Shown here in pieces: positions 26,801-35,070 of a stretch of DNA of 64,000 nt. Each line of letters begins with the position of its first letter. Position 1 is the first letter of the stretch. The translations under genes were made by a program, and so were the position numbers. This DNA is from Acidobacteriaceae bacterium. Lineage in GTDB: Bacteria > Acidobacteriota > Terriglobia > Terriglobales > Acidobacteriaceae. The notes below the pieces were generated by a model. The model was given only the letters and a program-made list of their open reading frames with translations. It did no database searches and was not told the origin of the DNA. The stretch is taken from the NCBI GenBank assembly GCA_028283625.1, contig JAPWKG010000008.1:124001-188000 (forward strand), written 5' to 3'.

Positions 26801-27463
26801 CTGGCCGGAGACGGCGATGGAGTCAGACGCTGCGCCTGTGGTGCTGTCGAGGCCGGAGAGGGTGGGGAGGCTGACGCCGGAGTTGCCGATGGCCGCGCTG
26901 GAGGCGATGGTGTTGGCGGCATCGCTGCCGCCGGAGAGAGACAGCCCCTGGAGGCCGCGGCTCAGGGCGGTGGTGCCGGAGGTGGCGGCCTGCTGCTGGG
27001 CTTCCGCCTCTGCGGCGCGGCTGGCGAGCTCGAGCCCGAAGTCGTGGGTGGCGCTCTGGTCGCCGTTGAGCACAACCTCGACGGTATTCAGGGCAAAGCC
27101 GGTGAGCTCGGCTTTGAGGACGTAGCGGCCGTTTTTGGGGATGCTGAGGGCGTAGTGCCCTTCGATGTCGGTAGCCGCGGTGTACCGGCGACCGGTAAGG
27201 GTGTTGGTCGCGGTCACGGCGACGCCGGGCAGGGGTGTGGCTCCGGCTTTGCCCGGAGTGCCGGCGACGATGGTGCCGCGGATGTTGCCTCCGCCCACGG
27301 GTGCAGGGGAGACGCTGGCCGCGCTTTGCGCCGGTGTGCCGGAGGGCGGTGGTGCGGTCTGGGCGTTGAGCGCAAGCGTGCTCAGAGTCGTCAGGGCGAG
27401 TCCCAGGGCCGTCGCTGTGGAGCGAACGGCCCGGGCCGGGGCGCGGAACGGGACAGAGGTCAT
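23864..27463 (-). CDS. TonB-dependent receptor with carboxypeptidase-regulatory-like domain
   Basis: A 1199-residue outer-membrane protein of the oar/CarboxypepD_reg type. Signal peptide about 1-34; Ig-like regulatory domain about 58-150 (GTIVAGTPGKAGATPLPGV to FGLELA); a linker with a Gly/Pro/Phe low-complexity block at about 275-305 (GGPGGFGGPGGG); then a long beta-barrel ending in Phe (FTARYRF), as outer-membrane proteins do. No classical plug motif or TonB box is obvious. The substrate is unknown. The start lies two bases after the DUF5666 gene stop and the VWA gene follows closely, so the three form an operon. Confidence 0.9.
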   Translation of the reverse strand: MTSVPFRAPARAVRSTATALGLALTTLSTLALNAQTAPPPSGTPAQSAASVSPAPVGGGNIRGTIVAGTPGKAGATPLPGVAVTATNTLTGRRYTAATDIEGHYALSIPKNGRYVLKAELTGFALNTVEVVLNGDQSATHDFGLELASRAAEAEAQQQAATSGTTALSRGLQGLSLSGGSDAANTIASSAAIGNSGVSLPTLSGLDSTTGAASDSIAVSGQSGQMNGLSNFSEDEIHDRVQQSLDRARAEGRSPDSLAVAGTLGPMIMIGGGPGGPGGFGGPGGGPGGFGGGRGGFGGRGSGGFRNFNPAQPHGSLYYTGEWAALDSAPWSPTLTPVTNPGYTKNSFGASFMTSPYLPGLTKPSTRQFVFGNFSGQRDTTPQILTGTVPTAAERAGNFTGDQTIYDPLTGQPFDYNGANAINPTRLSSQALYLLNHFYPTCNVNCDGTGTNRYNYQTVTTAGQNSANASARYVRNIGQDAGDPWAMMHQHGNAPASLRQNINANGSYSHSASDQRNIFLLLGGATVSDGYNVGLGYNISRGRINESANVNWNRSHAQTRNYFTDSASDPASAAGIATPSDGAIGFRPGFYNGLPSITLNQFTSLSNTAPSETIGQTISFSDNVNWRPRHHSFRFGFDYRRQHQDSLGGSNPLGSLVFTGYNTQSPADQACTAGTTTDCSSNSGNSFADFLLGLPQQSKIQAGLAKIYLRENIYDLYAQDDFRVTGNLTLNYGVRYEYFAPFSEKNNRLVNLTGVSTYTTSIGCVAPDAFSVTTANGTLNCAAGPNSTLIHPDRTMVSPRFGLAWKPGWMKDTVLRTGYGINFNTSQFATFAKLLSYQPPYATVQNNVLATASNATGCSNANLTLADGFGCSNKLYQNSFGVNPNYRLGMVQVYNFDLQRTLPLGILLDLGYNGSHGNNLDVVRAPNQHFNTVTTTNAVAFTYEDSLGESTFNALTVNLRKRLDHGIGLNATYQYAHSIDNASTFGGASSTSSIQDDGDLHAERSNSSFDVRHSLTAGWVWEPPFGPNRAFLNKGGLLSAALDGIVFSGSLTATSGSYYTPSFTANASQIAGGGAYTLRADRNFAEAINGSGSINEFFNTAAFACPGTVTGSLTSCTPAHYGSASRYSIEGPGQLVANASLSRIVKMGDTRTFEARMTASNVFNTVQYSGINTTVNSATFGQVTGAATMRKIVFTARYRF

Positions 27464-27465
27464 GC

Positions 27466-28299
27466 TTATTTGGAGTCCGTGGCAGGAGGCTGCTGGTTCG
27501 GGGGCAGCGGGTGCGGAGGCGCTACGACAAGCTCAGAGGGAACGAAGACGCCGTTCTTGAGCGAGCCCTTGCCGTTGACGTTGTCGCCGGGCTTGATGTC
27601 GGCGAGGGTGATGCTTTCGCTGGAGGGCTCGGGCTGCGCGGAGGCGCTTGACGGTGAGCCGCTGTTGAACTGGTGCATGTGGGCGCGGCGGAAGCTGGTG
27701 GTTTCGTCAAAGCCGATGGTCTGCGAGACGCCGTCGGGACGCTTGACGGTGAGGCTGGCGTTGTCGAGGTCCACGGCGGTGACGTGGCCGGTGATGTAGG
27801 TCTTGCCGAGGTTTTCGCGCAGGGTCTTGAGGGTGGCGGCGTCGGTGACGACGAGGACGCGGGCGCTGAGGGCGTGGGTGGAGTCGTCGAGCTGGCCCAG
27901 GGCCAGGACGCCGTCGCCGGATTGGATGTCGGTGAAGGCGAGTGTCTGCAGGTTGCCCATGGAGTGGTGGTCCTGCTCTGCGCCGCTGCCGCCGGGGCGA
28001 GGGCCGCTGGGGCCCATGCCCATGCCGCGGACGATGCGGGTGTCGGCGGTGGTGAGCACGAGCGAGGTGGTGCCGTCCTGTGCCTTGAGGCTGAGGGTCT
28101 TGCCGTCGATTGCGGTGACTTCCCCTTCGGCGCGCTGCATGTGGGGGAAGTTGGTGCGGCTGGGGCGGTCGGCGGGAGACTGGTCCTGCTGCGGTGTGGG
28201 GCGGGCGTGAGCGGGCACGGTGACGACGAGGGGGGCGAGGAAAAGCGCGCTGGCCAGAAGGGCCGGGGTAGCCGTGCGTGTATGCCGGGTGTGCTGCAT
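27466..28299 (-). CDS. exported protein with two DUF5666 domains
   Basis: A 277-residue protein with a signal peptide (about 1-32) and two similar beta-rich units, GEVTAIDGKTLSLKAQDG and GHVTAVDLDNASLTVKRPDG, that match DUF5666. A Pro-rich tail ends the protein. GGAGG five bases before the ATG at 28299 fixes the start; a longer frame to 28404 lacks one. It heads the operon with the TonB-dependent receptor and the VWA protein. Function unknown; an envelope accessory role is inferred. Confidence 0.8.
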   Translation of the reverse strand: MQHTRHTRTATPALLASALFLAPLVVTVPAHARPTPQQDQSPADRPSRTNFPHMQRAEGEVTAIDGKTLSLKAQDGTTSLVLTTADTRIVRGMGMGPSGPRPGGSGAEQDHHSMGNLQTLAFTDIQSGDGVLALGQLDDSTHALSARVLVVTDAATLKTLRENLGKTYITGHVTAVDLDNASLTVKRPDGVSQTIGFDETTSFRRAHMHQFNSGSPSSASAQPEPSSESITLADIKPGDNVNGKGSLKNGVFVPSELVVAPPHPLPPNQQPPATDSK

Positions 28300-28485
28300 G
28301 GTGCCTCCAACGGAAGTTGCGGTCGGGATACGGATCTCTTCCTGTAGAGACGTGGATGACGCGCTGAAGACGCGTTCCGGAAGAAGGAATTTTGTGAATT
28401 GCACAGAACGGCACTAGGCTCTGTTAACCGGACATGGTGTTGCGGTTGTCGAAGACGCCAGAGAGCGCGGAAGGAGAAACGAGAG

Positions 28486-29793
28486 ATGCTGGTAGAGACC
28501 GGAAGTGCGATGACGGTGCTGGCGCGGTTTCGACAGGTGCGTGCGGAGACGATGGTGTTTGCCGGGCGTCTGACGCCGGAGGACATGATGGTGCAGTCCT
28601 GCGCGGAGGCCTCGCCGGTGAAGTGGCATCTGGCCCATACCTCGTGGTTCTTTGAGACGTTTGTGCTGGCGGAGTTTCTGGCCGGCTATCAGGCGTTTCA
28701 TCCGGAGTTCCATTGGCTGTTCAACAGCTACTACAAGGCGCTGGGGGAGATGCCGGAGAAGAAGCTGCGGGCGAGCTTCTCGCGCCCGGCGCTGGAGGAG
28801 ATTCTGGCCTACCGGCGGCATGTGGATGCGGGCATTGTGCGGCTGCTGGAAAACGGCGCGGAGAACGAAGCGGTGCGGCGCGTGGTGCTGGGGCTGGAGC
28901 ATGAGTACCAGCATCTGGAGCTGGCGGCCACTGACATCAAGCACGCGTTCTTTACCAATCCGCTGCATCCGGCCTATCTGCACGGAGCGCCGGGGGAGCC
29001 AGCGTCTGCGCCGGAGCCGGTGTGGGTGCGCTTTGCTCCGGAGGCGCCGGGGCTGATCGCCTGCGGGGTGACGCCGGAGGCTGCGGCGGTGGAGAGCTTT
29101 GCGTTCGACAATGAGACGCCGCGGCATCAGCGCTTTCAACTGCCGTATGAGCTGGCCTCGCGGCTGGTGAGCTGCGCGGAGTACCTGGCGTTTCTGGAAG
29201 ACGATGGCTACGCCCGGCCGGAGCTCTGGCTGAGCGAGGGCTGGGACAGGATGCGCGAAGAGGGCTGGCAGGCGCCGCTCTACTGGCAGCGGGATGCGGC
29301 GAGCGCGGCAGGGTGGCGGGTGTTTACGCTGCGCGGCTGGCAGAGCCTGGAGTCGCTGCTGGCGACGCCGGTGTGCCATCTGAGCTTTTTTGAGGCCGAG
29401 GCGTATGCGCGCTGGGCGGGTTGTCGGCTGCCGACCGAGTTTGAGTGGGAGTATGCGGTGGCGGCGAGCGCGGTGGAGGGCAATCTGCTGGAGAGCGGGA
29501 GGCTGCATCCTGCGGTGGCGGCTGCTGCAGAGCCGGGCCGGGTGGCGCAGCTTTGGGGCGATGTGTGGGAGTGGACGCAGTCGCCGTATACGGGCTATCC
29601 GGGGTACAGGACGCTGCCGGGCGCGTTGGGCGAGTACAACGGCAAGTTTATGAGCTCGCAGATGGTGCTGCGCGGCGGCTCGTGCGTGACGCCGCGAGCG
29701 AGCGTGCGGGAGACGTACAGAAACTTTTTTGCGCCGGGAACGCGCTGGCAGTTCAGCGGCTTACGCCTGGCGCGCGATGTGGCCGAGGGGTAG
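28486..29793 (+). CDS. egtB: ergothioneine biosynthesis protein EgtB (iron-dependent sulfoxide synthase)
   Basis: A 435-residue protein with an N-terminal DinB-like domain and a C-terminal FGE-sulfatase-type domain (about 190-433). The three iron-binding histidines are visible: H51 (HLAHTSWFFE), H139 and H143 (EHEYQH). The C-terminal GGSCVTPRASVRETYRNFF is the EgtB signature. The enzyme joins hercynine to a thiol substrate (gamma-glutamylcysteine or cysteine) with oxygen. The start is placed at 28486 for AAGGAG upstream; ATG at 28510 is the alternative. egtD follows 158 bases later. Which thiol is used cannot be read reliably. Confidence 0.93.
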   Translation: MLVETGSAMTVLARFRQVRAETMVFAGRLTPEDMMVQSCAEASPVKWHLAHTSWFFETFVLAEFLAGYQAFHPEFHWLFNSYYKALGEMPEKKLRASFSRPALEEILAYRRHVDAGIVRLLENGAENEAVRRVVLGLEHEYQHLELAATDIKHAFFTNPLHPAYLHGAPGEPASAPEPVWVRFAPEAPGLIACGVTPEAAAVESFAFDNETPRHQRFQLPYELASRLVSCAEYLAFLEDDGYARPELWLSEGWDRMREEGWQAPLYWQRDAASAAGWRVFTLRGWQSLESLLATPVCHLSFFEAEAYARWAGCRLPTEFEWEYAVAASAVEGNLLESGRLHPAVAAAAEPGRVAQLWGDVWEWTQSPYTGYPGYRTLPGALGEYNGKFMSSQMVLRGGSCVTPRASVRETYRNFFAPGTRWQFSGLRLARDVAEG

Positions 29794-29951
29794 GACGGAG
29801 GCAGGGCGCCGAGGGGGAAAGGGTGGGGTTACTCGAAAGAGGGGCGCAACCTGTGCGGCTGGCTGGCATCCTACCGAGGAGCCCGGAGATGTGGGCCAGC
29901 TTATGAGAGTCGGGCTCCAGCGGTGAGCCGCCCGAAGAGACGAGGCGTTGC

Positions 29952-30959
29952 GTGGCGGGAGTGTGGGCAGGAGAGAACGTTGGTGCTGCGTGTTCGCCGT
30001 CCCCGGCGGGACCGGAGCTGCGGCAGGCGGTTCTGGCCGAGGCGTTGACCGGGCTGCGGGCCGAGCCCAAGACGCTGGAACCGTGGCTGTTTTACGACGC
30101 CGAGGGCTCGCGTCTGTTTGAACGCATTACGGCGTTGCCGGAGTACTACCTGACGCGCACCGAGCGGGCGCTGTTTGAACGACTGGCGCCGGAGCTGGCC
30201 AGCCGCGTGGGACGCGCGACGCTGGTGGAGCTGGGAGCCGGAACGGCGGCCAAGACCGGCGTGCTGTTGCGGGAGTTTGCGCGCCGTCAGCGCGGGGTGC
30301 TGTATCAGCCGGTGGATGTAAGCGCGTCTGCGCTGGAAGAAGCTGCCGAGGCGCTGACACGCGAGATTGCGTGGCTGCAGGTGCAGCCGCAGGTGTCCAA
30401 CTATGTGACCGAGCCGTATGAGGTGGAGCGCCCTGCGGGAATGCAGGTGTTGGCGCTGTATATCGGCTCGTCGATCGGAAACTTTTCCCCGGAGCTTCAG
30501 GTGGGGATTCTGCGCAACCTGCGGCGGCAGCTGCGTGCAGGGGAGAAGTTGCTGCTGGGGCTGGATATGGCTCCGGATGCGAGGAAGACGGTGGCGCAGC
30601 TGGTGGCGGCTTATGACGATGCGGCCGGTGTGACGGCGGAGTTCAACCGGAATGTGCTGGTGCGCCTGAATCGCGAGCTGGGCGCGGAGTTTGCGGTGGA
30701 GCGGTTCCGGCATGTGGCGCGGTGGAACGCCGCGGCCTCGCGCATGGAGATGCATCTGGAGAGCGCGGTGCCGCAGACGGTGACGATCGCGGGCGAGTGC
30801 TTTTCCTTCGCGGCCGGAGAAACGATTCATACCGAGAACAGCTACAAGTTCACGCAGGCACAGGTGGACGAGCTGCTGCTGGCCGCAGGCTTTGCGCTTG
30901 AAGAGCGTTGGGCCGATGAGGCACACGCCTACAGTGTGGTGCTGGCGCAGGCGGTCTAA
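29952..30959 (+). CDS. egtD: L-histidine N(alpha)-methyltransferase EgtD
   Basis: A 335-residue SAM-dependent methyltransferase that converts histidine to hercynine, the first step of ergothioneine synthesis. EgtD features seen: EYYLTRTE at 64-71, the SAM loop LVELGAGTAAKT at about 91-102, IGSSIGNF near 170, and a C-terminal IHTENSYKF. The start is a GTG; a downstream in-frame GTG is possible. It forms a pair with egtB. No egtC, egtA or egtE is in the window. Confidence 0.93.
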   Translation: MAGVWAGENVGAACSPSPAGPELRQAVLAEALTGLRAEPKTLEPWLFYDAEGSRLFERITALPEYYLTRTERALFERLAPELASRVGRATLVELGAGTAAKTGVLLREFARRQRGVLYQPVDVSASALEEAAEALTREIAWLQVQPQVSNYVTEPYEVERPAGMQVLALYIGSSIGNFSPELQVGILRNLRRQLRAGEKLLLGLDMAPDARKTVAQLVAAYDDAAGVTAEFNRNVLVRLNRELGAEFAVERFRHVARWNAAASRMEMHLESAVPQTVTIAGECFSFAAGETIHTENSYKFTQAQVDELLLAAGFALEERWADEAHAYSVVLAQAV

Positions 30960-31009
30960 CCCCTGCGGTGTAGGCGGGCCCGGCTGGTTTGGCACGGTAG
31001 GCTGGAAGC

Positions 31010-31798
31010 ATGTGTGGGCGTTATGTGCGGCGGGCGGACAAGCAGGCGATGGTGGAGTTCTTTGGGCTGCAGAGCGTGCCGGGCTTTCCGGTGGCGCCGG
31101 AGTTCAACATTGCTCCGACAACGCACCAGGTGGTGGTGCGGCAGAGCCGGGAGACGGGTGGCCGCGAGGCGGTGCTGATGCGCTGGGGGCTGGTGCCGTT
31201 TCAGGCGCGGTCAATTGAAGAGTTCAAGGGCATTTCCACGATCAATGCGCGGGCCGAGAGCCTGGGCGGAGGCATGTGGAAGCGGCTCTTTGAGCGCCAG
31301 CGCTGCCTGGTGCCGGCAGAGGCCTTTTACGAGTGGGAGACGCTGCGGGTGGCCGCGCAGGGCCGCGCGCGCAAAGATCGCGTGGTGAAGAAGCCGTGGG
31401 CGTTCGGCATGAAGCAGGAGCCTCTGTTCGCCTTTGCCGGGCTGTGGGATGCGTGGAAGGACCCGCTGAGCGGAGAGTGGCTGCAGAGCTTTGCGATTGT
31501 GACGACGGAGGCCAACGAGCTGCTGGCGCGGATTCATACGCGGATGCCCGTGATTCTGGAGCCGGAGCAGTATGAGCGGTGGCTGGACAGGGGCGCGGGA
31601 GCGGAGCTGCCGAAGGATCTGTTGCAGTCGTTTGCCGCGGAGCGGATGCAGGCGTGGGCGGCGAACCCGAAGGTGAACAACGCACGCAACCAGGGCGAGG
31701 AGCTGCTGGTGGGCGAAGAGCGGCTCGACCCGGAAGAAGACGCTGAGGCGCCGTGGAGCGATGCGGGCGCCCCGGGAGAGAGCGGCTTGTTGTTCTAG
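31010..31798 (+). CDS. SOS response-associated peptidase (YedK/HMCES family)
   Basis: A 262-residue SRAP-domain protein. The catalytic Cys2 (exposed after Met removal) is followed by GRYV; N79 is in STINARAES, E108 in FYEWE, and H176 in RIHTRMP. The family forms a covalent cross-link to abasic sites in single-stranded DNA, protecting them. A C-terminal acidic tail (about 235-262) is longer than in minimal members. It begins 50 bases after egtD on the same strand. Confidence 0.93.
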   Translation: MCGRYVRRADKQAMVEFFGLQSVPGFPVAPEFNIAPTTHQVVVRQSRETGGREAVLMRWGLVPFQARSIEEFKGISTINARAESLGGGMWKRLFERQRCLVPAEAFYEWETLRVAAQGRARKDRVVKKPWAFGMKQEPLFAFAGLWDAWKDPLSGEWLQSFAIVTTEANELLARIHTRMPVILEPEQYERWLDRGAGAELPKDLLQSFAAERMQAWAANPKVNNARNQGEELLVGEERLDPEEDAEAPWSDAGAPGESGLLF

Positions 31799-31820
31799 CT
31801 GGGAGCCTGTGGTGAGGGGC

Positions 31821-32291
31821 TTAGAGCGCGCGTTTGTAGTCGCCGCTTTTGCCGCCGCGCTTTTCCAGCAGCACAACCTCGCGGATGCGGATGCCTTTGT
31901 CGAGGGCTTTGGTCATGTCGTAGACGGTGAGGGCGGCGACCGAGGCTGCGGTCATGGCCTCCATCTCCACGCCGGTTCCGGCGACGGTAGCGGCGGTGGC
32001 GCGGATGCTGACGCCGCCGGTGGTGAGGGTGCAGGCGACATCGACGAAGGAAAGCGCGAGCGGGTGGCACATGGGGATGAGCTCACTGGTGCGCTTGGCG
32101 GCCTGGATGCCGGCAAAACGGGCGACCTCAAGGGGGTTGCCCTTGGGGTTCTGCGGCAGGGCGGCGAGCACGGTGTCGTTGAGCTCGACGAAGGCCGCGG
32201 CGATGGCTTCCCGCCTGGTGGCGGCTTTGGCGGAGACGTCGACCATGTGGGCTTCGCCTGCGGCGTCGTAGTGGGAGAGTTGCTGGCTCAT
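31821..32291 (-). CDS. moaC: cyclic pyranopterin monophosphate synthase MoaC
   Basis: A 156-residue protein with full MoaC signatures: MVDVSAKAATRREA near the N-terminus, KRTSELIPMCHPL at about 67-79 and GVEMEAMTAAS. It makes cPMP in molybdenum cofactor synthesis. The ATG overlaps the stop of the upstream 70-aa gene (ATGA at 32288-32291). moeA lies just upstream of that, so Moco genes are clustered. Confidence 0.95.
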   Translation of the reverse strand: MSQQLSHYDAAGEAHMVDVSAKAATRREAIAAAFVELNDTVLAALPQNPKGNPLEVARFAGIQAAKRTSELIPMCHPLALSFVDVACTLTTGGVSIRATAATVAGTGVEMEAMTAASVAALTVYDMTKALDKGIRIREVVLLEKRGGKSGDYKRAL

Positions 32292-32500
32292 GCGAGTGCC
32301 TTTTTCTGTGCGCGACGGCGACGGTAGTCGACGCTGGAGGTAAGGATCATGACGGGGCAGAGGACGAAGAGAGCGACCTTGTGGTTGGACGAGAGCTGCC
32401 AGTGCGCCTTGAAGGCGCGGTAGAACTCAAGGCAGAGCGCCCCGATCCAGAGCAGCAGCATGGCCAGAGCGTATCCCGATGATTTTCTGAAGGACAGCAT
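32288..32500 (-). CDS. small two-span membrane protein between moeA and moaC
   Basis: A 70-residue protein with hydrophobic segments at about 9-29 and 42-57 and a basic C-terminus (DYRRRRAQKKALA). It starts 16 bases after moeA and overlaps moaC by four bases. No family recognised; its position suggests co-expression with the Moco genes without implying a catalytic role. Confidence 0.65.
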   Translation of the reverse strand: MLSFRKSSGYALAMLLLWIGALCLEFYRAFKAHWQLSSNHKVALFVLCPVMILTSSVDYRRRRAQKKALA

Positions 32501-32516
32501 AGAGCCATGGTATCGC

Positions 32517-33728
32517 TTAGCGCAGCAGGATTTGCGCAGTTTGGCCGGGAGCCAGGCCGCCGGGTTCTACCACCGCGAAGCAGTTGGAACGGGCGTTGGC
32601 GGCGAGGTCTCCTGAGCCCTGCCAGGCGACGGGGCGCACGGTGGTGTCTTCAAGGTATGCGGGAAGGAAGCGCGTGAGGGCTGGGCGGCCCTGAAAGGCC
32701 TCCGACACGGTGGCCAGGACGAAGCGCGGAGCGAGCGGCGGGCGCTGGCCGCTGAGCGCGCGCAGCAGAGGAGCGACGAAGAGGTGGAAGCAGACCTCGG
32801 TGGACACAGGGTTGCCGGGAAGCCCGAAGAAGTAGGTGCCGGTGGGAAAGCGCCCGAAGACGATGGGCTTGCCGGGCTGGATGCGGGCGCCGGTGAAAAA
32901 GAACTCAGCACCGGCCTCGGCGAGAGCCTGCTCGACGAGATCGTACTTGCCCATGGAGACGCCGCCGGTAAAGAGCACGAGGTCGGAGCCGCGGGCTTCG
33001 TCGAGCCGGGCGCGGAGGTCTTCGAGGGTGTCGCGCGCGATGGGCAGGGGCCGAGGGTCTCCGCCGGCGGCGAGAGTGAGGGCGGTGAGGCCGTGGGTGT
33101 TGGAGTTGTAGATCTGCCAGGGCTCGGGGTTGCGGGGCGATCCGGCCTCGAGCAGCTCGTCGCCTGTCGCGATGAGCGCGACGGTGGGCTGGCGGTAGAC
33201 GGCGAGTGCGGAGCGTCCGCAGTTGGCGGCGAGTGCGAGCGCGGCAGCGTCGAGCCGGTGGCCGGGGGAAAGCAGCTCGTCGGCGGCGAGTGCTTCGGCT
33301 CCGCGTGGGACGACGTTATCGCCGGGCTGGAGGGTGCGGCCGGGCTCGACGTGCACGGTGGCGCCTTCGAGGCGGGTGTGCTCGATCATGACGACGGCGT
33401 CTGCGCCTGCGGGAAGCGGGGCGCCGGTCATGATCTCGAGGCATTGGCCGGGCTGGAGCGGCTCGCCGCTCCAGTGCTCGCCGGCGCGGAGCAGCCCGAG
33501 GAGGTGAAGAGGCTGGTGCAGCTCGGCGGCGCGCAGAGCGTAGCCGTCCCGGGTGGAGCGGTCAAAGGGCGGCTGGTCGCGCGGCGTGCGGATGGGGGCG
33601 GCGAGGACGCGGCCGAGCGAGGTGGCCAGAGAGAGGGGGTCGTGGGCCGAGGCCGGTGGGGTGATGCGGGCGGCGTGCTGCAGCACGACGGCGAGCGCGT
33701 CGGGGAAGTCCAGAACCTGGTTCGGCAC
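32517..33728 (-). CDS. moeA: molybdopterin molybdenumtransferase MoeA
   Basis: A 403-residue protein with the MoeA order of motifs: PPFDRSTRDGYALRA, MTGAPLPAGADAVVMIE, LIATGDEL, FTGGVSMGKYD and FGLPGNPVS. It inserts molybdate into adenylylated molybdopterin. The start is the GTG at 33728 (VPNQVLDFPDAL), with AAGGAGA nine bases upstream; the frame stays open far upstream because of GC-rich sequence, but that part is antisense-like filler. First gene of moeA / 70-aa / moaC. Confidence 0.92.
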   Translation of the reverse strand: MPNQVLDFPDALAVVLQHAARITPPASAHDPLSLATSLGRVLAAPIRTPRDQPPFDRSTRDGYALRAAELHQPLHLLGLLRAGEHWSGEPLQPGQCLEIMTGAPLPAGADAVVMIEHTRLEGATVHVEPGRTLQPGDNVVPRGAEALAADELLSPGHRLDAAALALAANCGRSALAVYRQPTVALIATGDELLEAGSPRNPEPWQIYNSNTHGLTALTLAAGGDPRPLPIARDTLEDLRARLDEARGSDLVLFTGGVSMGKYDLVEQALAEAGAEFFFTGARIQPGKPIVFGRFPTGTYFFGLPGNPVSTEVCFHLFVAPLLRALSGQRPPLAPRFVLATVSEAFQGRPALTRFLPAYLEDTTVRPVAWQGSGDLAANARSNCFAVVEPGGLAPGQTAQILLR

Positions 33729-33767
33729 AGCAGAGTCTCTCCTTGGGCGTTTGCGGAATGGGGATGC

Positions 33768-33797
33768 GCAAAGCCCCGGCGGTTGCCGGGGCTTTGC
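33768..33797. terminator. bidirectional-looking terminator after the TPR gene
   Basis: Thirteen-bp stem GCAAAGCCCCGGC (33768-33780) / GCCGGGGCTTTGC (33785-33797) with a GGTT loop. It lies 19 bases after the TPR gene stop and upstream of moeA, separating the two units. Confidence 0.75.
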
Positions 33798-33816
33798 GGG
33801 GAAGCCTGAAGACAGC

Positions 33817-35007
33817 TTACTTCTTGCTGCCAGCCTTGTAGTGGGTCTGGATCTTCTCGCCGAGGGTGCCGAGAACTTCCTTGACGGCAGGAGCCTGGGG
33901 GCCGTCAGGAGCCAGCTCCAGGTACTTCTGGTAGGCATCGACGCAGCCCGGAGGCGCGATGATCTTCTGGGTCTTGGGATCGAGCGTTGCCTTCTGGAGC
34001 AGCACCTGACCCTTGATGAAGTACGGTGCGGGGCGGTTCGGGTCAGCGGCGATGGCCTTTTCAGCAGCGGCCAGTGCACCGTCGCTGAGCGAAGCGTCAA
34101 CCTGCGAAGCGTTGTACATGATGGCGGCTTCGTTGCCGTAGTACATGCCTGCGTTCGCGGGTACGAGCTTGGCGGCGGCTTCATACGCTGCTTCCGACTC
34201 GCTTACCTTGCCGGCATGCGCCAGAACGTTGCCCATCTGGTTGTAGCCAACGGCCTGATCGTTGGGCGAAGGCTTCTTGGAAGCGGCGTTCAGGTCGATA
34301 CCCTTTTTGTAAGCATCGGCAGAGTCCGCGTAGGCCTTGAGCAGATCGGCGTCCGAGCTGGCAGGCTTGCCGGCCTTGCGATCGGCCGCGGCCAGGGAGT
34401 CGCCCTTGGCTGCGAGCACGTCACCGAGCTGGAGCCAGAGGACGCTTTCATCGGGCTTGGCGGCGGTGGCGGCCTTCATGTCGGCCTCATCCTTGTCGAA
34501 GTTCGGGGTCGGGGACTTGAGGTCGGCGCGTACGGCCTGGAGCGTCGAGTTGAGGTTGGCAACGACCTTATTGGCCGCAGTCGTCTCTGCGCTGCTCTTT
34601 TTGTACTCTTCGATCTTCTTGCGGTCTTCTTCCGACAGGCTCTTGATGTACTCTTCGCGGGTCATGTCGAAGTTGAGCGTGTCGTTGTCGCCTGCCTTGA
34701 CGGTGAGCTCCTGGCGGTCGACGAAGTTGGCATCCTGCACGACGTAGACGACGTAGCTTCCGGGCTTGATGTCTTTACCGGAGTAGGTGCCGTCCTGGCC
34801 GATGGGGAAGGTGTAGGCGAACTTCGCGTCTTTAGGCTGGGTGCGGTCGGTGGTGAACTCGACGTTACCGGAGGCGAGCAGCTGTCCGGCAGCGTTGTTC
34901 ACGGTTCCGTGCACGGTACCGTTGGCGTCCTGTGCGAGGGCGAGGTGGGGCACCGCGAGTACGGCGGCTGCGGCCGTGGTCATCCAAATCTTCATCGGGG
35001 TCTTCAT
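33817..35007 (-). CDS. exported TPR protein with N-terminal Ig-like (carboxypeptidase-regulatory-like) domain
   Basis: A 396-residue protein with a signal peptide (1-25, ALAQD), a beta-sandwich region (about 28-115: NGTVHGTVNNAAGQLLASG to LNFDM), a charged helical linker (SLSEEDRKKIEEYKKSS) and TPR-like helices to the C-terminus (e.g. VGYNQMGNVLAHAGKVSE). Such combined proteins are frequent in Acidobacteria and are assumed to scaffold envelope complexes. GAGGAAAG precedes the ATG at 35007. Last gene of the leftward cluster that starts with waaA; terminator follows. Confidence 0.8.
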   Translation of the reverse strand: MKTPMKIWMTTAAAAVLAVPHLALAQDANGTVHGTVNNAAGQLLASGNVEFTTDRTQPKDAKFAYTFPIGQDGTYSGKDIKPGSYVVYVVQDANFVDRQELTVKAGDNDTLNFDMTREEYIKSLSEEDRKKIEEYKKSSAETTAANKVVANLNSTLQAVRADLKSPTPNFDKDEADMKAATAAKPDESVLWLQLGDVLAAKGDSLAAADRKAGKPASSDADLLKAYADSADAYKKGIDLNAASKKPSPNDQAVGYNQMGNVLAHAGKVSESEAAYEAAAKLVPANAGMYYGNEAAIMYNASQVDASLSDGALAAAEKAIAADPNRPAPYFIKGQVLLQKATLDPKTQKIIAPPGCVDAYQKYLELAPDGPQAPAVKEVLGTLGEKIQTHYKAGSKK

Positions 35008-35070
35008 GATTCGTTCTTTCCTCGGGATGAAGCCGGGTTTTGGGAGGAGCACCCGGCGGCAAGGTTCAAG

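Noticed and set aside
25799-27799. 666-codon plus-strand frame antisense to the TonB-dependent receptor
   Set aside because: Mirror frame of a GC-rich coding sequence; spans the receptor/DUF5666 boundary without a start signal.
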